A stretch of 64,000 nt of DNA, from the NCBI GenBank assembly GCA_963711215.1, contig CAVQDH010000012.1, positions 186,001 through 250,000 on the forward strand. Reading direction: 5' to 3'. Numbering within the stretch: the first letter of the stretch is position 1; each line of letters begins with the position of its first letter. Below the pieces are notes generated by a model that searched no databases, was not told the DNA's origin, and was given only the letters and a program-made list of their open reading frames with translations. This DNA is from WHUA01 sp963711215. GTDB taxonomy: Bacteria; Pseudomonadota; Alphaproteobacteria; UBA8366. Both the position numbers and the translations under genes were made by a program. Shown here in pieces: positions 27,393 to 36,897 of this stretch.

Positions 27393-27491
27393 ATCGCGTC
27401 ATTCGATGGATTGGAAGCTTGGCGGCAACTGTCGAGCGGTATCGGCAACGCGCCTCGAATGCCGGCGCGTACCGAGAAAGCGGTCGCCACG

Positions 27492-28499
27492 TCATGCCAG
27501 GCGATACACCCTTGTCGCCGTGTCGTGATAGAGCTTGGCCTTCTCGGCCGGCGAACAGCCTTCGGTGACGCGCTTGAAGGAATTCCACAGCACGCCGTAG
27601 CTGCAGCTGATCTTGTCGACCGGAAAGTTGCTCTCGAACATGCAGCGGTCGGGGCCGAACTGCTCGATGGCCGTCTCGTAATAGCGCCGCGTCGCCTCGC
27701 ACAGCTCCCGGCTGGTCGGCGGCTTCGGCCGCTCGTGCCAGCCGAAGCCGGTGTAGTCCATGGCGAGCCCGCCGAGCTTGACGACGACGTTCGGGCAGGT
27801 CGCGAGCTCGGCCATGCTCGCGCGCCATGTCTGGAAGATCTCCTCCTGCCGCCCCGCATAGGCGCCGATGCCGACGATTCCGCCGAGATGGTTCAGGATC
27901 ATCGTCGTGCCGGGAAAGGCGCGCGCGAGATCGACGCAATCGCCGAGCTGGTGGAAGCGGCAGGTCACGTCGAAGCTGAGCCCGAGCGCATCAAGTTCCT
28001 TGAAGCCGTCGCGGAACTTCGCATCCAGATACATCCCCGGCGCCGTCGCGCGGGCAACATGCGGGTTCGGGTCCCAGGCGCCGGTGCAGCGGATGCCGCG
28101 GAAGCGGTCGGGCGCGGCCGCCATCTCCGCCTCCATCACCGCCCGCACGCGCGATCCGGTCATGAGGTCGGCATATCCGACGATGCCGGCGGCGACCCGC
28201 GTCTTGCCGTAAAGGCCCGATGCCGCCATCGCCGCAATGCCGTTCGCGAACTCGACCTCGCCGACATATTTCATCTCGTCCGGCCCGTCGGCGCGGAACA
28301 TGGCGAGGTGCTCGATGAACACGGTGGAGACGATAGTGTGACCGCTGCCGGTGTCCTTCAGGATCTCGTCCAGCATGTAGCGCCGCTCGACCCGCCCCTC
28401 GCGCTTGTCCCAGAGGTGATGATGCGGGTCGCAGATCGGCAGGTCCGGCTCGAGCGCGTCTTCCGTGACCTGCGCCAGCCATGCGTCGTTCGTCGCCAT
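27492..28499 (-). CDS. amidohydrolase family protein (TIM-barrel metal-dependent hydrolase), copy 1
   Basis: 335-residue cytoplasmic hydrolase of the amidohydrolase_2 group (relatives of 2-pyrone-4,6-dicarboxylate lactonase and gamma-resorcylate decarboxylase). Metal motif DPHHHLWD at ~24-31, mid-barrel NHLGGIVG (His), VVVKLGGLAMDYTGFGWHE, and the terminal FESNFPVDK with the conserved Asp. It starts 16 bp after the MmgE/PrpD gene and is co-transcribed with it. Paralogue of 39832-40845, and close relative of the fragment at 9005-9179. The substrate, possibly a lactone or carboxylated ring, cannot be read from sequence. Confidence 0.88.
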   Translation of the reverse strand: MATNDAWLAQVTEDALEPDLPICDPHHHLWDKREGRVERRYMLDEILKDTGSGHTIVSTVFIEHLAMFRADGPDEMKYVGEVEFANGIAAMAASGLYGKTRVAAGIVGYADLMTGSRVRAVMEAEMAAAPDRFRGIRCTGAWDPNPHVARATAPGMYLDAKFRDGFKELDALGLSFDVTCRFHQLGDCVDLARAFPGTTMILNHLGGIVGIGAYAGRQEEIFQTWRASMAELATCPNVVVKLGGLAMDYTGFGWHERPKPPTSRELCEATRRYYETAIEQFGPDRCMFESNFPVDKISCSYGVLWNSFKRVTEGCSPAEKAKLYHDTATRVYRLA

Positions 28500-28515
28500 G
28501 TTCTATCCTCCCCGC

Positions 28516-29889
28516 TCAGGCTTGCGTGCAGAGCTTCATGATCGCGCCCGCGTCCGGCGCGCGGTCGAGCGACCAGATCGCCTCGGCCAGCGGCGCCGTG
28601 TCCCGGCCGAAGCCGCCGTATTCGGCCAGCATCGCGAGCTTCTCTTCCAGGTCCTTATCGCTCATCGGCTTGCGCGATCCGCCGCGCGTGTCCTTGATCT
28701 CGACGGTATGGACCGCGCCCTGGCGGGTACGGATCACCATGCGCACGCTCTCGATGTCGTAGGCGTCGTCGTCGATGAAGCGGACCTTCGGGCGAATGCC
28801 GTCCCGCGCCGTCTCCGCCACCGCCGCGTCGCTGAACTCCGCCAGGCCAGCGCGGCCGCGGCGCAAGGCGATGGCGATCGCGTGCTGCGCGCTGACCTGG
28901 GATTCGCGGCCCGAGGCGACATCCGGCCGGTCGGTGCGCTGCTTGAGGAAGGGATTGCCCGTCAGCTCCACTTCCGCCACCTCCTCGATCGCCACCGTGC
29001 CCTCGCGGTGCAGGTCGAGGCAGGCCTCCATGATCGGATTGAGCACGACACCGACCGGATAGGGCTTGTAGGTGTTCTTGGCGATCTCCCAGGTCTCGCC
29101 GAGCCCGTCGACAAGGGCGTCGAGCCGCGGCGCGTCGGCGTAGACGGCAAGGAAACCGCGCGGGCCCTCGATCGGCGACGCAGGCCCGGAAAATCCCTCC
29201 GCCGCCAGCAGCGCCGACGTCATGCCGTTGCGCGCCGCGTTGCCGACGCTGATGCTCTTGGCCATGGTGCCGAGGGTCTCGACCAGCCCTGCCGCCTGGG
29301 CCGACGCATTGCCGAGCGCCCAGCCGAACTGTTCCTCCGAGAGCCCGATCAGCGCGCCGACGCCGACCGCCGCGCCGAACACGCCGCAGGTCGAGGTGAT
29401 GTGCCAGCCGCGCGCATAGTGATAGGGCGAGACCGCGTTGCCGATCCGGCACTCGACCTCGCCGCCGAGGATAAAGGCGCGCAGCAGCGCCGCCCCGTCG
29501 CGGCGCTCGGTCTCGGCGAAGGCGAACAGCGCGGGCGCGACCGGCGCGGTCGGATGGATCACCGTCGCGGGGTGCGTGTCGTCGAAGTCGAAGATGTTCG
29601 CGCTCATCGCGTTGACGAAGGCCGCCAGCAGCATGTCGCAGCGCTCGCGCCGCCCGATCAGCCCGCAGGTCTCGCCGCCGGAGAAGCGCCGCAGCACGGC
29701 CAGGCTCTTGTCGACCGCCGGCTCGCGGCAGCCGCCGAGCGCGGTGGCGATGCCGTTCAGCAGCGACCGCTTGGCCTCGTGCCGGACCGTCTCGGGGATG
29801 TCCTGCCAGCGCGTCTGCCGCGCGAAGGCGGACAGCCGGCGCGTGACGTCACCGAAACGCGCCGTGTCGGATGGCGAAGGGCTTGGCAT
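28516..29889 (-). CDS. MmgE/PrpD family protein
   Basis: 457 residues, full-length member of the 2-methylcitrate dehydratase/cis-aconitate decarboxylase fold family. Features: ETVRHEAKRSLLNGIATALGG near the N-terminus, FDFDDTHPATVIHPTAPV (the conserved D-D-T-H region of the active site), GGEVECRIGNAVSPYHYARGWHITSTCG, and NPFLKQRTDRPDVASGRE. True PrpD would sit with prpB/prpC; this one is followed by an amidohydrolase, so it probably dehydrates or isomerises another substituted dicarboxylic acid. A candidate promoter lies at 29951-29980. Confidence 0.9.
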   Translation of the reverse strand: MPSPSPSDTARFGDVTRRLSAFARQTRWQDIPETVRHEAKRSLLNGIATALGGCREPAVDKSLAVLRRFSGGETCGLIGRRERCDMLLAAFVNAMSANIFDFDDTHPATVIHPTAPVAPALFAFAETERRDGAALLRAFILGGEVECRIGNAVSPYHYARGWHITSTCGVFGAAVGVGALIGLSEEQFGWALGNASAQAAGLVETLGTMAKSISVGNAARNGMTSALLAAEGFSGPASPIEGPRGFLAVYADAPRLDALVDGLGETWEIAKNTYKPYPVGVVLNPIMEACLDLHREGTVAIEEVAEVELTGNPFLKQRTDRPDVASGRESQVSAQHAIAIALRRGRAGLAEFSDAAVAETARDGIRPKVRFIDDDAYDIESVRMVIRTRQGAVHTVEIKDTRGGSRKPMSDKDLEEKLAMLAEYGGFGRDTAPLAEAIWSLDRAPDAGAIMKLCTQA

Positions 29890-29950
29890 GGGGCGTTCGT
29901 CCTGCTTGTCGTGTCGCGTGGGATTTGCCGCCGGCGCGCGGCCGTCCCCT

Positions 29951-29980
29951 ACGCTAGCATCGCGGTTCCGCCGGACTCAA
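29951..29980 (-). promoter_or_regulatory. candidate promoter of the PrpD-amidohydrolase operon
   Basis: Minus-strand TTGAGT (29980-29975), 18 bp, TAGCGT (29956-29951), about 60 bp before the ATG at 29889. The spacer (CCGGCGGAACCGCGATGC) is nearly the same as that at 40886-40915, upstream of the second amidohydrolase copy. Confidence 0.55.
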
Positions 29981-30084
29981 ACGGCGGGACGACGATTGGC
30001 CCGTTGCGCATCGGACCGCTTCGCCGCACACTTGGCCGGCCCCGGGCCCCGTCCCCATTGCGTCCCAATCGAAAGCGCCGCGCC

Positions 30085-31479
30085 ATGACCGATCTCGATC
30101 TCGCCTTCAGCCCCGTCCATGAATTGTCCGCCGCGATCCGGGCGGGAAAGCTGTCGCCGGTCGATCTGGTCGACGCCCTGCTGGCGCGCATCGCCGCGCG
30201 GGACGAGACGCTGCACGCCTTCGTCACCGTCTATGCCGAGGACGCGCGGCGCGCGGCGAAGGCGGCGGAGGGCGCGATCAAGTCGGGCCACGCGGTGGGA
30301 CCGCTGCACGGCATCCCGGTCGCGCTCAAGGACATCATCGATCTCGAGGGCCGCGTCACGACCGGCGGCTCCTACGCGCTGAAGGACCGCGTGTCGCCCG
30401 TGACGGCGACCTTGGCGCGGAAGCTGATCGCCGCCGGCATGATCGTGCTCGGCAAGACCCATTCGGTCGAGTTCGCCATGGGCGGCTGGGGCACGAACCA
30501 GCACATGGGCACGCCGCGCAATCCCTGGGACCCGAAGGTCCACCGCGCGCCGGGCGGGTCCAGCTCGGGCACCGGCGTCGCGGTGTCGTCGGGGCTGGCG
30601 CCCTGGGGCATCGGCACGGACACCGGCGGGTCGGTGCGGCTGCCGGCGTCCTGGTGCGGCCTCACCGGGCTGAAGACGACGGTCGGCCGCGTCAGCTGCT
30701 ACGGCGTGCTGCCGCTCGCCAGCACGCTCGACACGCCGGGGCCGATGACCCGCTCGGTCGAAGACGCGGCGCTGCTCTATAACGCGATGCAGGGGCCGGA
30801 CCCGAAGGACGCGATGACCCGCGGCATCGCCTTCGCCGACCCGCTGCCGACCATGAAGCGCGGAGTCGCCGGCCTGAAGCTGGCGATCATGCCGGCAAGC
30901 GCGCGCGACGGCGTCGATCCGGAGGTGCTCGCCGCCTTCGACGCGTCGGTCGAGACGCTGCGCGGGCTCGGCGCCAGGGCGGAGGAGATCGCGCTACCCC
31001 TGCCCTTCGCCGCGATGGCCGAGATGGCGGGCGACATCATCGGCGCCGAGGGCTATCACTTCGTCGGCGACCTGGTCGACGACCTGTCGCTGCCGATCGA
31101 CGAGGACGTGCGCCCCCGCATCTGGCGCGGTCGCGAGATGACCGTGCGGGCCTATCTCGACACACTGAAGAAGCGCGAGGGCGTGAAACGCGATTTTGCC
31201 GCTGCGCTGGACGGTTACGACGCGTTGTTGACACCGACGACAGCGACGCCTGCGCCGCCGATCGAGACGATCGACCAGTCGACCAGCCCGGCCCTCTTCA
31301 CCCGCACGGTCAACATCCTCGACCGCTGCGCGCTGGCGATCCCGAACGGCTTCACCCGGAGCGGCCTGCCGACCTCGCTGCACGTCGTCTGCGACGGCTA
31401 CGCCGAGGCGATGGCGCTCCGCATCGGCTGGGCCTACGAGCAGGCGACCGACTGGCGCAGCCGCCGCCCGCCGCTTTAG
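30085..31479 (+). CDS. amidase (amidase signature family)
   Basis: 464-residue hydrolase of carboxamides with the Ser-cisSer-Lys triad: Lys82 in PVALKD, Ser159/160 in GGSSSGTG, and the nucleophile Ser183 in TDTGGSVRLP. Start ATG 30085 matches the family N-terminus (DLAFSPVHELSAAIRAGKLSPVDLV). Intact. Divergent from MmgE/PrpD. The GatA relationship is by fold only; no gatB/gatC is near, so it is a catabolic amidase. Substrate unknown. Confidence 0.92.
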   Translation: MTDLDLAFSPVHELSAAIRAGKLSPVDLVDALLARIAARDETLHAFVTVYAEDARRAAKAAEGAIKSGHAVGPLHGIPVALKDIIDLEGRVTTGGSYALKDRVSPVTATLARKLIAAGMIVLGKTHSVEFAMGGWGTNQHMGTPRNPWDPKVHRAPGGSSSGTGVAVSSGLAPWGIGTDTGGSVRLPASWCGLTGLKTTVGRVSCYGVLPLASTLDTPGPMTRSVEDAALLYNAMQGPDPKDAMTRGIAFADPLPTMKRGVAGLKLAIMPASARDGVDPEVLAAFDASVETLRGLGARAEEIALPLPFAAMAEMAGDIIGAEGYHFVGDLVDDLSLPIDEDVRPRIWRGREMTVRAYLDTLKKREGVKRDFAAALDGYDALLTPTTATPAPPIETIDQSTSPALFTRTVNILDRCALAIPNGFTRSGLPTSLHVVCDGYAEAMALRIGWAYEQATDWRSRRPPL

Positions 31480-31507
31480 ACGGCACCTGGCCGTTCCCGG
31501 CCCCAAC

Positions 31508-31537
31508 TTGACAGCGGGGGCCCTGCGCCCCTCTGAT
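31508..31537 (+). promoter_or_regulatory. candidate promoter of the flavin monooxygenase gene
   Basis: TTGACA (31508-31513), 18 bp, TCTGAT (31532-31537), about 75 bp before the ATG at 31611. The -35 is perfect; the -10 is weak. Confidence 0.35.
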
Positions 31538-31610
31538 TCAGGGTCGCCGGCGTTTCGCGCGCCGGCAGCATTTCCGTTAACCGGCCGCAGCCTGCGCAAG
31601 AGGAACCCCC

Positions 31611-33401
31611 ATGGACGATGTCAACACCGCCGTTGTGAGCGAACGACCGGCTGCGAGCGCGGAGCAGCGCGTGGCGCGCTGGCTCGCCGCCTTCGAGACG
31701 GCGCTCCAGGCGCGGGACAGGGCGGCGCTGGCGGCCCTGTTCGTGCCGGACAGCCACTGGCGCGACCTGCTGGCCTTCACCTGGCACATCACGCCGAAGC
31801 GGGGCGCCGGGGAGATCGCGGACGCGCTCGTCGCGGCCCAGAAGACGACCGGCGCGCGCGGATTCAAGCTCGCGGCCGGGCGGACACCGCCGCACGGGCG
31901 CAAGCGGCTCGGCAACGACGTGATCGAGGCGCTCTTCGAGTTCGAGACGAAGATCGGCCGCGGCAACGGCGTGGTACGTCTCATGGCGGAAGCCAATGGC
32001 GGCGCCCCGCGCGCCTGGGTCTTCCTGACCACGCTCGAAGAGCTCAAGGGATACGAGGAGCATGTCGGCGCCCGCCGTCCGGCCGGCGACGCCTACTCGC
32101 GCAACTTCGGCGGCGAGAACTGGCTCGACCGTCGCATCCGGCAGGAAGCGTATGAAGACCGCGAGCCCACTGTCCTCGTGATCGGCGGCGGTCAGGCCGG
32201 TCTCGGCATCGCGGCGCGGCTCAACCAGCTCGACGTCGATACGCTCGTCGTCGATAAGCTGCCGCGCATCGGCGACTGCTGGCGCCTGCGCTACCACTCG
32301 CTGGCGCTGCACAACCATATCCGCGTCAACCATCTGCCCTACATGCCCTTCCCGCCGACCTGGCCGAAATACATCCCGAAGGACATGCTGGGGAACTGGT
32401 TCGAATATTACGCCGGCGCGATGGAGATTAACTTCTGGACCGGCACAGCATTTGTGCGTGGTTCGTATGACGAGGCCACCAAACGATGGACCGCCGTGGT
32501 GCAGCGGCCGGACGGCAGCGAGCGCACGCTCCATCCGCGTCACATCGTCTTCGCCAACGGCGTGAGCGGCATCCCCTACCGTCCGGCGCTGCCGGGCCTC
32601 GACGACTTCGCCGGCACGGTCGTCCATTCGGAGGGTTTTGACGACGGCTCGGCCTGGAAAGGCAAGAACGCGCTCGTCATCGGCACCGGCACCAGCGGCC
32701 ACGACATCGCCCAGGACCTGTACAGCCACGGCGCGAACACCACGATCGTCCAGCGCGGCTCGACCACGGTGGTCAGCATCGATCCGAGCGCCGCGCTGAA
32801 CTACGCGCTCTATGAAGAGGGCATGCCGCTCGAGGACACCGACCTGATCGCGGCGACGGGGACCTATCCGCTGATCATCAAGGGTTACCAGATGGCCGTG
32901 AAGCGCATGGTCGAATTCGACAAGGACATCATCGCCGGGCTGAAGGCGAAGGGTTTCCAGTTCGACATCGGTGAGGACGAGACCGGCCATCAGATGAAAT
33001 ACCGCCGGCGCGGCGGCGGCTACTATCTCGACGCCGGCTGCGCGCAGCTCATCGTCGACGGCGAGGTCGGCTTGCTGCAGTACGACAGGATCGACCATTT
33101 CGTGAAGGACGGCGCGCTGCTGAAGGACGGGACGGTCTTCCCGGCCGACCTGATCGTGCTGGCGACCGGCTACTACATGCAGCAGGAGCTGGTGCGCCGC
33201 GTGCTGGGCGAGGACATCGCCGAGAAGGTCGGGCCGATCTGGGGCATCGGCGAGGACGGCGAGATGGCCAACATGTGGAAACGCACGGCGCAGGACGGCC
33301 TGTGGTTCATCGCCGGCAGCCTGCCGCAATGCCGCATCTACTCGAAATTCCTCGCGCTGCAGATCAAGGCGCAGGAGGAAGGCATCCTCGGCGGACGATA
33401 G
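31611..33401 (+). CDS. flavin-dependent monooxygenase with N-terminal NTF2-like extension
   Basis: 596 residues. Residues ~1-180 are an SnoaL/NTF2-like alpha+beta domain (VARWLAAFETALQARDRAAL, FVPDSHWRDLLAFTWHI). The catalytic part follows: FAD Rossmann motif VLVIGGGQAGLGIA at ~188-200, a FMO/BVMO-type middle (DCWRLRYHSLALHNH), NADPH Rossmann motif NALVIGTGTSGHD near residue ~355, and ILATGY-like VLATGYYM late. This layout matches class B monooxygenases (hydroxylation or Baeyer-Villiger). Intact, ~120 bp after the amidase and co-directional with the LLM gene that follows. Confidence 0.9.
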   Translation: MDDVNTAVVSERPAASAEQRVARWLAAFETALQARDRAALAALFVPDSHWRDLLAFTWHITPKRGAGEIADALVAAQKTTGARGFKLAAGRTPPHGRKRLGNDVIEALFEFETKIGRGNGVVRLMAEANGGAPRAWVFLTTLEELKGYEEHVGARRPAGDAYSRNFGGENWLDRRIRQEAYEDREPTVLVIGGGQAGLGIAARLNQLDVDTLVVDKLPRIGDCWRLRYHSLALHNHIRVNHLPYMPFPPTWPKYIPKDMLGNWFEYYAGAMEINFWTGTAFVRGSYDEATKRWTAVVQRPDGSERTLHPRHIVFANGVSGIPYRPALPGLDDFAGTVVHSEGFDDGSAWKGKNALVIGTGTSGHDIAQDLYSHGANTTIVQRGSTTVVSIDPSAALNYALYEEGMPLEDTDLIAATGTYPLIIKGYQMAVKRMVEFDKDIIAGLKAKGFQFDIGEDETGHQMKYRRRGGGYYLDAGCAQLIVDGEVGLLQYDRIDHFVKDGALLKDGTVFPADLIVLATGYYMQQELVRRVLGEDIAEKVGPIWGIGEDGEMANMWKRTAQDGLWFIAGSLPQCRIYSKFLALQIKAQEEGILGGR

Positions 33402-33419
33402 GCCGCGCGCGCCGGAAAT

Positions 33420-33449
33420 TTGCGCGCGTTCCGGGGCAAGGGCTAGCCT
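33420..33449 (+). promoter_or_regulatory. candidate promoter of the luciferase-like monooxygenase gene
   Basis: TTGCGC (33420-33425), 18 bp, TAGCCT (33444-33449), about 70 bp before ATG 33523. The same architecture is seen at 1049-1078, 29951-29980 and 40886-40915. Confidence 0.5.
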
Positions 33450-33522
33450 GAAGACGGAGTGGGAATCCGCGGCAAGACGCCCATGCCCCCCGCAACCCAT
33501 CTCGCCTGACCCGGAGACGCCC

Positions 33523-34638
33523 ATGGCCAATCCCCCGCTGACCTTCGGCTGGTTCCTGCCGTCGAGCGGCGACAGCACCTGCCTCGCCGATCCGAAGGCG
33601 CGCATCGCGCCGAGCCGCGAGCTATTCGACGAGGTGGTCGATGCGGTCGACAACGGCGGCTTCAAATACATGCTGATGCCGGTGAACGCGGTCTGCTGGG
33701 AAGCGACGGTGCTGGCCTCCTACTACGTGGCGAAGACACGCAACGTGGCGCCGCTGATCGCGCTCCGCTCGGGTTACTGCAACCCGACGCTCTCGGCCAA
33801 GATGTTCGCGACCCTGGACCAGATCTCCGGCGGGCGGCTTTGCGTCAACCTGATCGCCGGCATCAACGACGACGACACAATGGCGGACGGCATCCCGGAC
33901 TCCAAGCAAGTCCGCTACGAGAAGATGGACGAGGAAGTGACGATCATGAAGCGCCTGTGGTCGTCGACCGAGCCGATCGGCTTCGAAGGCAAGCATTACC
34001 GGGTCAACGCGGTGATCGACCCCAAGCCGCTGCAGAAGCCCTTCCCGCCCTTCTTCCTCGGCGGCGGCTCGGCGCAGGCGGCGGAGATTTCGGCCAAGCA
34101 CTCGACCGTGCATCTCTTCTGGGGCGACAAGCCCGAGGTCATCGCGGCGAAGATCAAGGACATGCGGAAGCTCGCCGCAAAATACGGCCGCGAGGACGCG
34201 CTGCAATTCGGCATGCGCCTGCAGATCGTCTGCGGCGAGACCGAGGAAGCAGCCTGGGACAACGCACACCGGCTGATCGCCGGCGCGACGCGCTTCAAGC
34301 TTGCCAACATGCGCGCGGGAGTCTCCGCCGCCGACGGCATCCGCCGCACCTCGGAAGCCAACCAGCGCGTCTGGCAGCTTCTCGAGGAGTCGGGCAGCGA
34401 GATGAAGATCCATCCCCATCTCTGGACCGGCATCTCCATGGTGCGCGCGGGCGCCGGCATCGCCGTCGTCGGCACGCCGAAGCAGATCGCCGCGACGCTC
34501 GACGAGTTCGTCGCGGCCGGCTGCACCAGCTTCTGCCTGTCGGGCTATCCGCACGCGGAGGCGGCGCGCACCTTCACGCGCGAGGTCATGCCCTATTTTG
34601 CGGGACGCCTCTCCGACCGCCTGCCCGTGGCCGCGTAA
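33523..34638 (+). CDS. LLM class flavin-dependent monooxygenase (SsuD-like)
   Basis: 371-residue TIM-barrel FMNH2-dependent monooxygenase similar to alkanesulfonate monooxygenase SsuD: N-terminal FGWFLPSSGDST, TLDQISGGRLCVNLIAG with the flavin-pocket region, NDDDTMADGI, PPFFLGGGSAQAAEISAKH, and GTPKQIAATLDEFVAAGCTSF. It cleaves C-S or oxidises a small organic substrate using FMNH2 from a separate reductase, which is not seen here. Start ATG 33523. Convergent with the second LLM gene. Confidence 0.9.
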   Translation: MANPPLTFGWFLPSSGDSTCLADPKARIAPSRELFDEVVDAVDNGGFKYMLMPVNAVCWEATVLASYYVAKTRNVAPLIALRSGYCNPTLSAKMFATLDQISGGRLCVNLIAGINDDDTMADGIPDSKQVRYEKMDEEVTIMKRLWSSTEPIGFEGKHYRVNAVIDPKPLQKPFPPFFLGGGSAQAAEISAKHSTVHLFWGDKPEVIAAKIKDMRKLAAKYGREDALQFGMRLQIVCGETEEAAWDNAHRLIAGATRFKLANMRAGVSAADGIRRTSEANQRVWQLLEESGSEMKIHPHLWTGISMVRAGAGIAVVGTPKQIAATLDEFVAAGCTSFCLSGYPHAEAARTFTREVMPYFAGRLSDRLPVAA

Positions 34639-34690
34639 TTCCCAGGCGCGATCGGCGCGCGATATCACCGCCGGCCGGCGACGGCGAATT

Positions 34691-35723
34691 TCAGCGAAAG
34701 GCCGGCATGACGTCGTGGCAAAGGCGGTCGAGGCTGGCCTTGACCGTGATCCGCGCCGAGCATGCCGCCCGCGTTCAGCTCCAGCACGAAGCCGTCGATG
34801 CCGAGCACGTCGCGAAACTCCTGGAAGCGGTCGATGACTTGCTCGGCCGAGCCGAAGGCGACGCGGGACGCGCGGATATCATCGTAGTCGAGCGCGGCCA
34901 GCGTCTGGGCGATGCCTTCGCGCCCCGTTTCGTGCCGGGCCGTCAGCAAGCGCGCCTGGCGGGCGAAATAATACTCGATGCCGGCGCGCGGCGTGTCGTA
35001 GCCGTCGCGCTCGTCCGCGCCGACATAAGCGGGGACGCGGAGATAGGCGCTGCCCTCGCCCGGATGGCCGTTCGCCTTCCAGGCGCTTCGGTAGTGGCCC
35101 AGGCTCTCCGCCAGGAAGGAAAGACCGTCGCCGCGCAGGCCGACGAAGACCGGCAGGCCTTCGCGCGCGACCTTCTCGAACGTCGCGGCGGAGGTCGCCG
35201 CCATCCGCATCGGTGGGCCCGGTTTCTGCACTGGGGCCGGCATCACCTCGGCGTCCGTTACTTTGTAGTACTCGCCCTCGTAGGAGAACTTGCCGCCGGC
35301 CCAGGCGCGCCGGAGGATATCCAGCGCCTCGTCGAAACGCGCCTGGCTTTCGCCGTAATCGATGCCGTAGGCGCGATAGGATCGTTCGAAGCCGCTCCGC
35401 CCGATGCCGAAGTCGAAGCGGCCCCCGGAAATCTGGTCGAGCGTCGCGACCTCCTCGGCGATGCGGAGCGGCGAGTTGGCAAGCGGCAGGACATAGACCG
35501 CGCTGCCGACGCGCATCCGCTTGGTCCGGCTGGCGATCGCCGTCATGGTGAGCATGGGCGAAGACAGCACCGAGCGCTCTGGATTGAAGTGGAACTCCGC
35601 AAGCCACGCGCAGTCGAGGCCCCAGGCCTCGGCCGCATCGACCAGATCGAATCCCTCGGCGAAGGCGCGGGCCGAATCGCCGCCTTCGCGGACACCGAAT
35701 TCCATGAACATCCCGAAATGCAT
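34691..35723 (-). CDS. LLM class flavin-dependent oxidoreductase (bacterial luciferase family), one frameshift near the C-terminus
   Basis: ~344 residues from ATG 35723 (GGGGAG upstream). Motifs: MHFGMFMEFGV, DCAWLAEFHFNPERSVLSSP (His of the active site), EEVATLDQISGGRFDFGIGR and FERSYRAYGIDYGESQARFDE. This is the luciferase-like alkanal monooxygenase subgroup (LuxA/hydroxylase type), distinct from the SsuD-like neighbour. Near 34758 the frame slips; the neighbouring frame gives VKASLDRLCHDVMPAFR and a stop at 34691, the usual ending of this family. Confidence 0.87.
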
Positions 35724-35762
35724 GCCGCGACACTCCCCGGTTGATTGCGGGTTATGGAAATC

Positions 35763-35791
35763 ATCGTATGCGTTCCGGACTTCGACGGCAA
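35763..35791 (-). promoter_or_regulatory. candidate promoter of the second LLM gene
   Basis: Minus-strand TTGCCG (35791-35786), 17 bp, TACGAT (35768-35763), 40 bp before the ATG at 35723. It also follows the NHL-repeat gene's end at 35824. Confidence 0.45.
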
Positions 35792-35823
35792 ATCGCGGTC
35801 TGATATAGGTCAGCAGGACATCC

Positions 35824-36880
35824 CTATCGTCCCGGCGGTGCGACCTTGCGGATGCGGTTGTTCTCCGTGTCGCCGATATAGACCGCGCCGTCCGGCCCGA
35901 CGGCGACGCCATGCGGCCGCGCGAGCGCGGACTGGATCGCGGGGACGCCGTCGCGGGTAAAGCCGTGCTCACCGGTGCCGGCGATCGTGCTCACCCGGTC
36001 CGCGCGCCAGTCGATCAGGCGGATGACGTGGTTCTCGGTATCGACGATCAGCGCGTTGCCGTCGCGGTCGAGCGCCATCTCCTTCGGCCGGTCGAAGATC
36101 GCCGCGGCCGCCGGCCCGCCGTCGCCGCCATAGCCCTTCTCACCCGTGCTGGCGACGGTGGTTATGCGGCCGTCCGGCGCTACCAAGCGCAGCGAGCTGC
36201 CCTGGCGCTCGAGAATGTAGACCGCATCATCCCAGATGCCGGGAGACGACGGCGCGCGCGCCGAAGACCGCCGCCGCGGCGGCCGGCCCGCCGTCGCCGT
36301 CATGCGCGGCCGCGCCGGTGCCGGCAAAGGTCGAAATGACGCCGCTCGACAGATCGACCGCGCGCACCCGGTTGTCCGCGACGTCGGCGATGAAGAGCCG
36401 CGCCCCGTCGCGGGAAAAGGCGAGCCCGTTCGGCTCGACCATGCCGGCGCGATCCGCCGGGCCGCCGTCGCCGGAGAAGCCTTTCGCGCCGGTGCCGGCG
36501 AAGGTCGTGACGACGCCGGTCTTGCCGTCGATCCGGCGCACCACGGCGTTCAGCCGGTCGGCGGTGTAGATCGCGCCGTCCCGCCCGACGGCGACGCCGT
36601 AAGGCTGGTTGAAACGGGCCTTCGGGCCCGGCCCGCCGTCGCCCGAATAGCCGGCATCGACGCAGCCGGCCACCGTCTCGATCACGCCCGACCGCGCGTC
36701 GATACGGCGGATGCAGTGATTGTAGGTATCGGAAAAGATCAGGTTGCCCGCCGCATCGAACACCACGTCGAACGGATTGTTGAGCGTGGCCTGCGCCGCG
36801 GGTCCGCCGTCACCGGCATAGCCGGCCGCGCCGTTTCCCGCGACGGTCGTGATGATCCAGCCGGTATAGGCGGACTCCAT
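35824..36880 (-). CDS. NHL-repeat beta-propeller protein, one frameshift
   Basis: About 351 residues made of six NHL-type blades, each with a GxGxxGxxGDGGPA hairpin and a NPxGV-DGxxYIADxxNxxIRRID strand pair (NNPFDVVFDAAGNLIFSDTY, NQPYGVAVGRDGAIYTADRL, RPKEMALDRDGNALIVDTEN, RPHGVAVGPDGAVYIGDTEN). Near 36245 one base is out of frame; the second half continues in the next frame to a stop at 35824. No signal peptide is visible, although such propellers are often secreted. Function unknown: protein or carbohydrate binding scaffold, or a lactonase-like enzyme. Confidence 0.82.
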
Positions 36881-36897
36881 CCTCGTGCACTCCCTTT

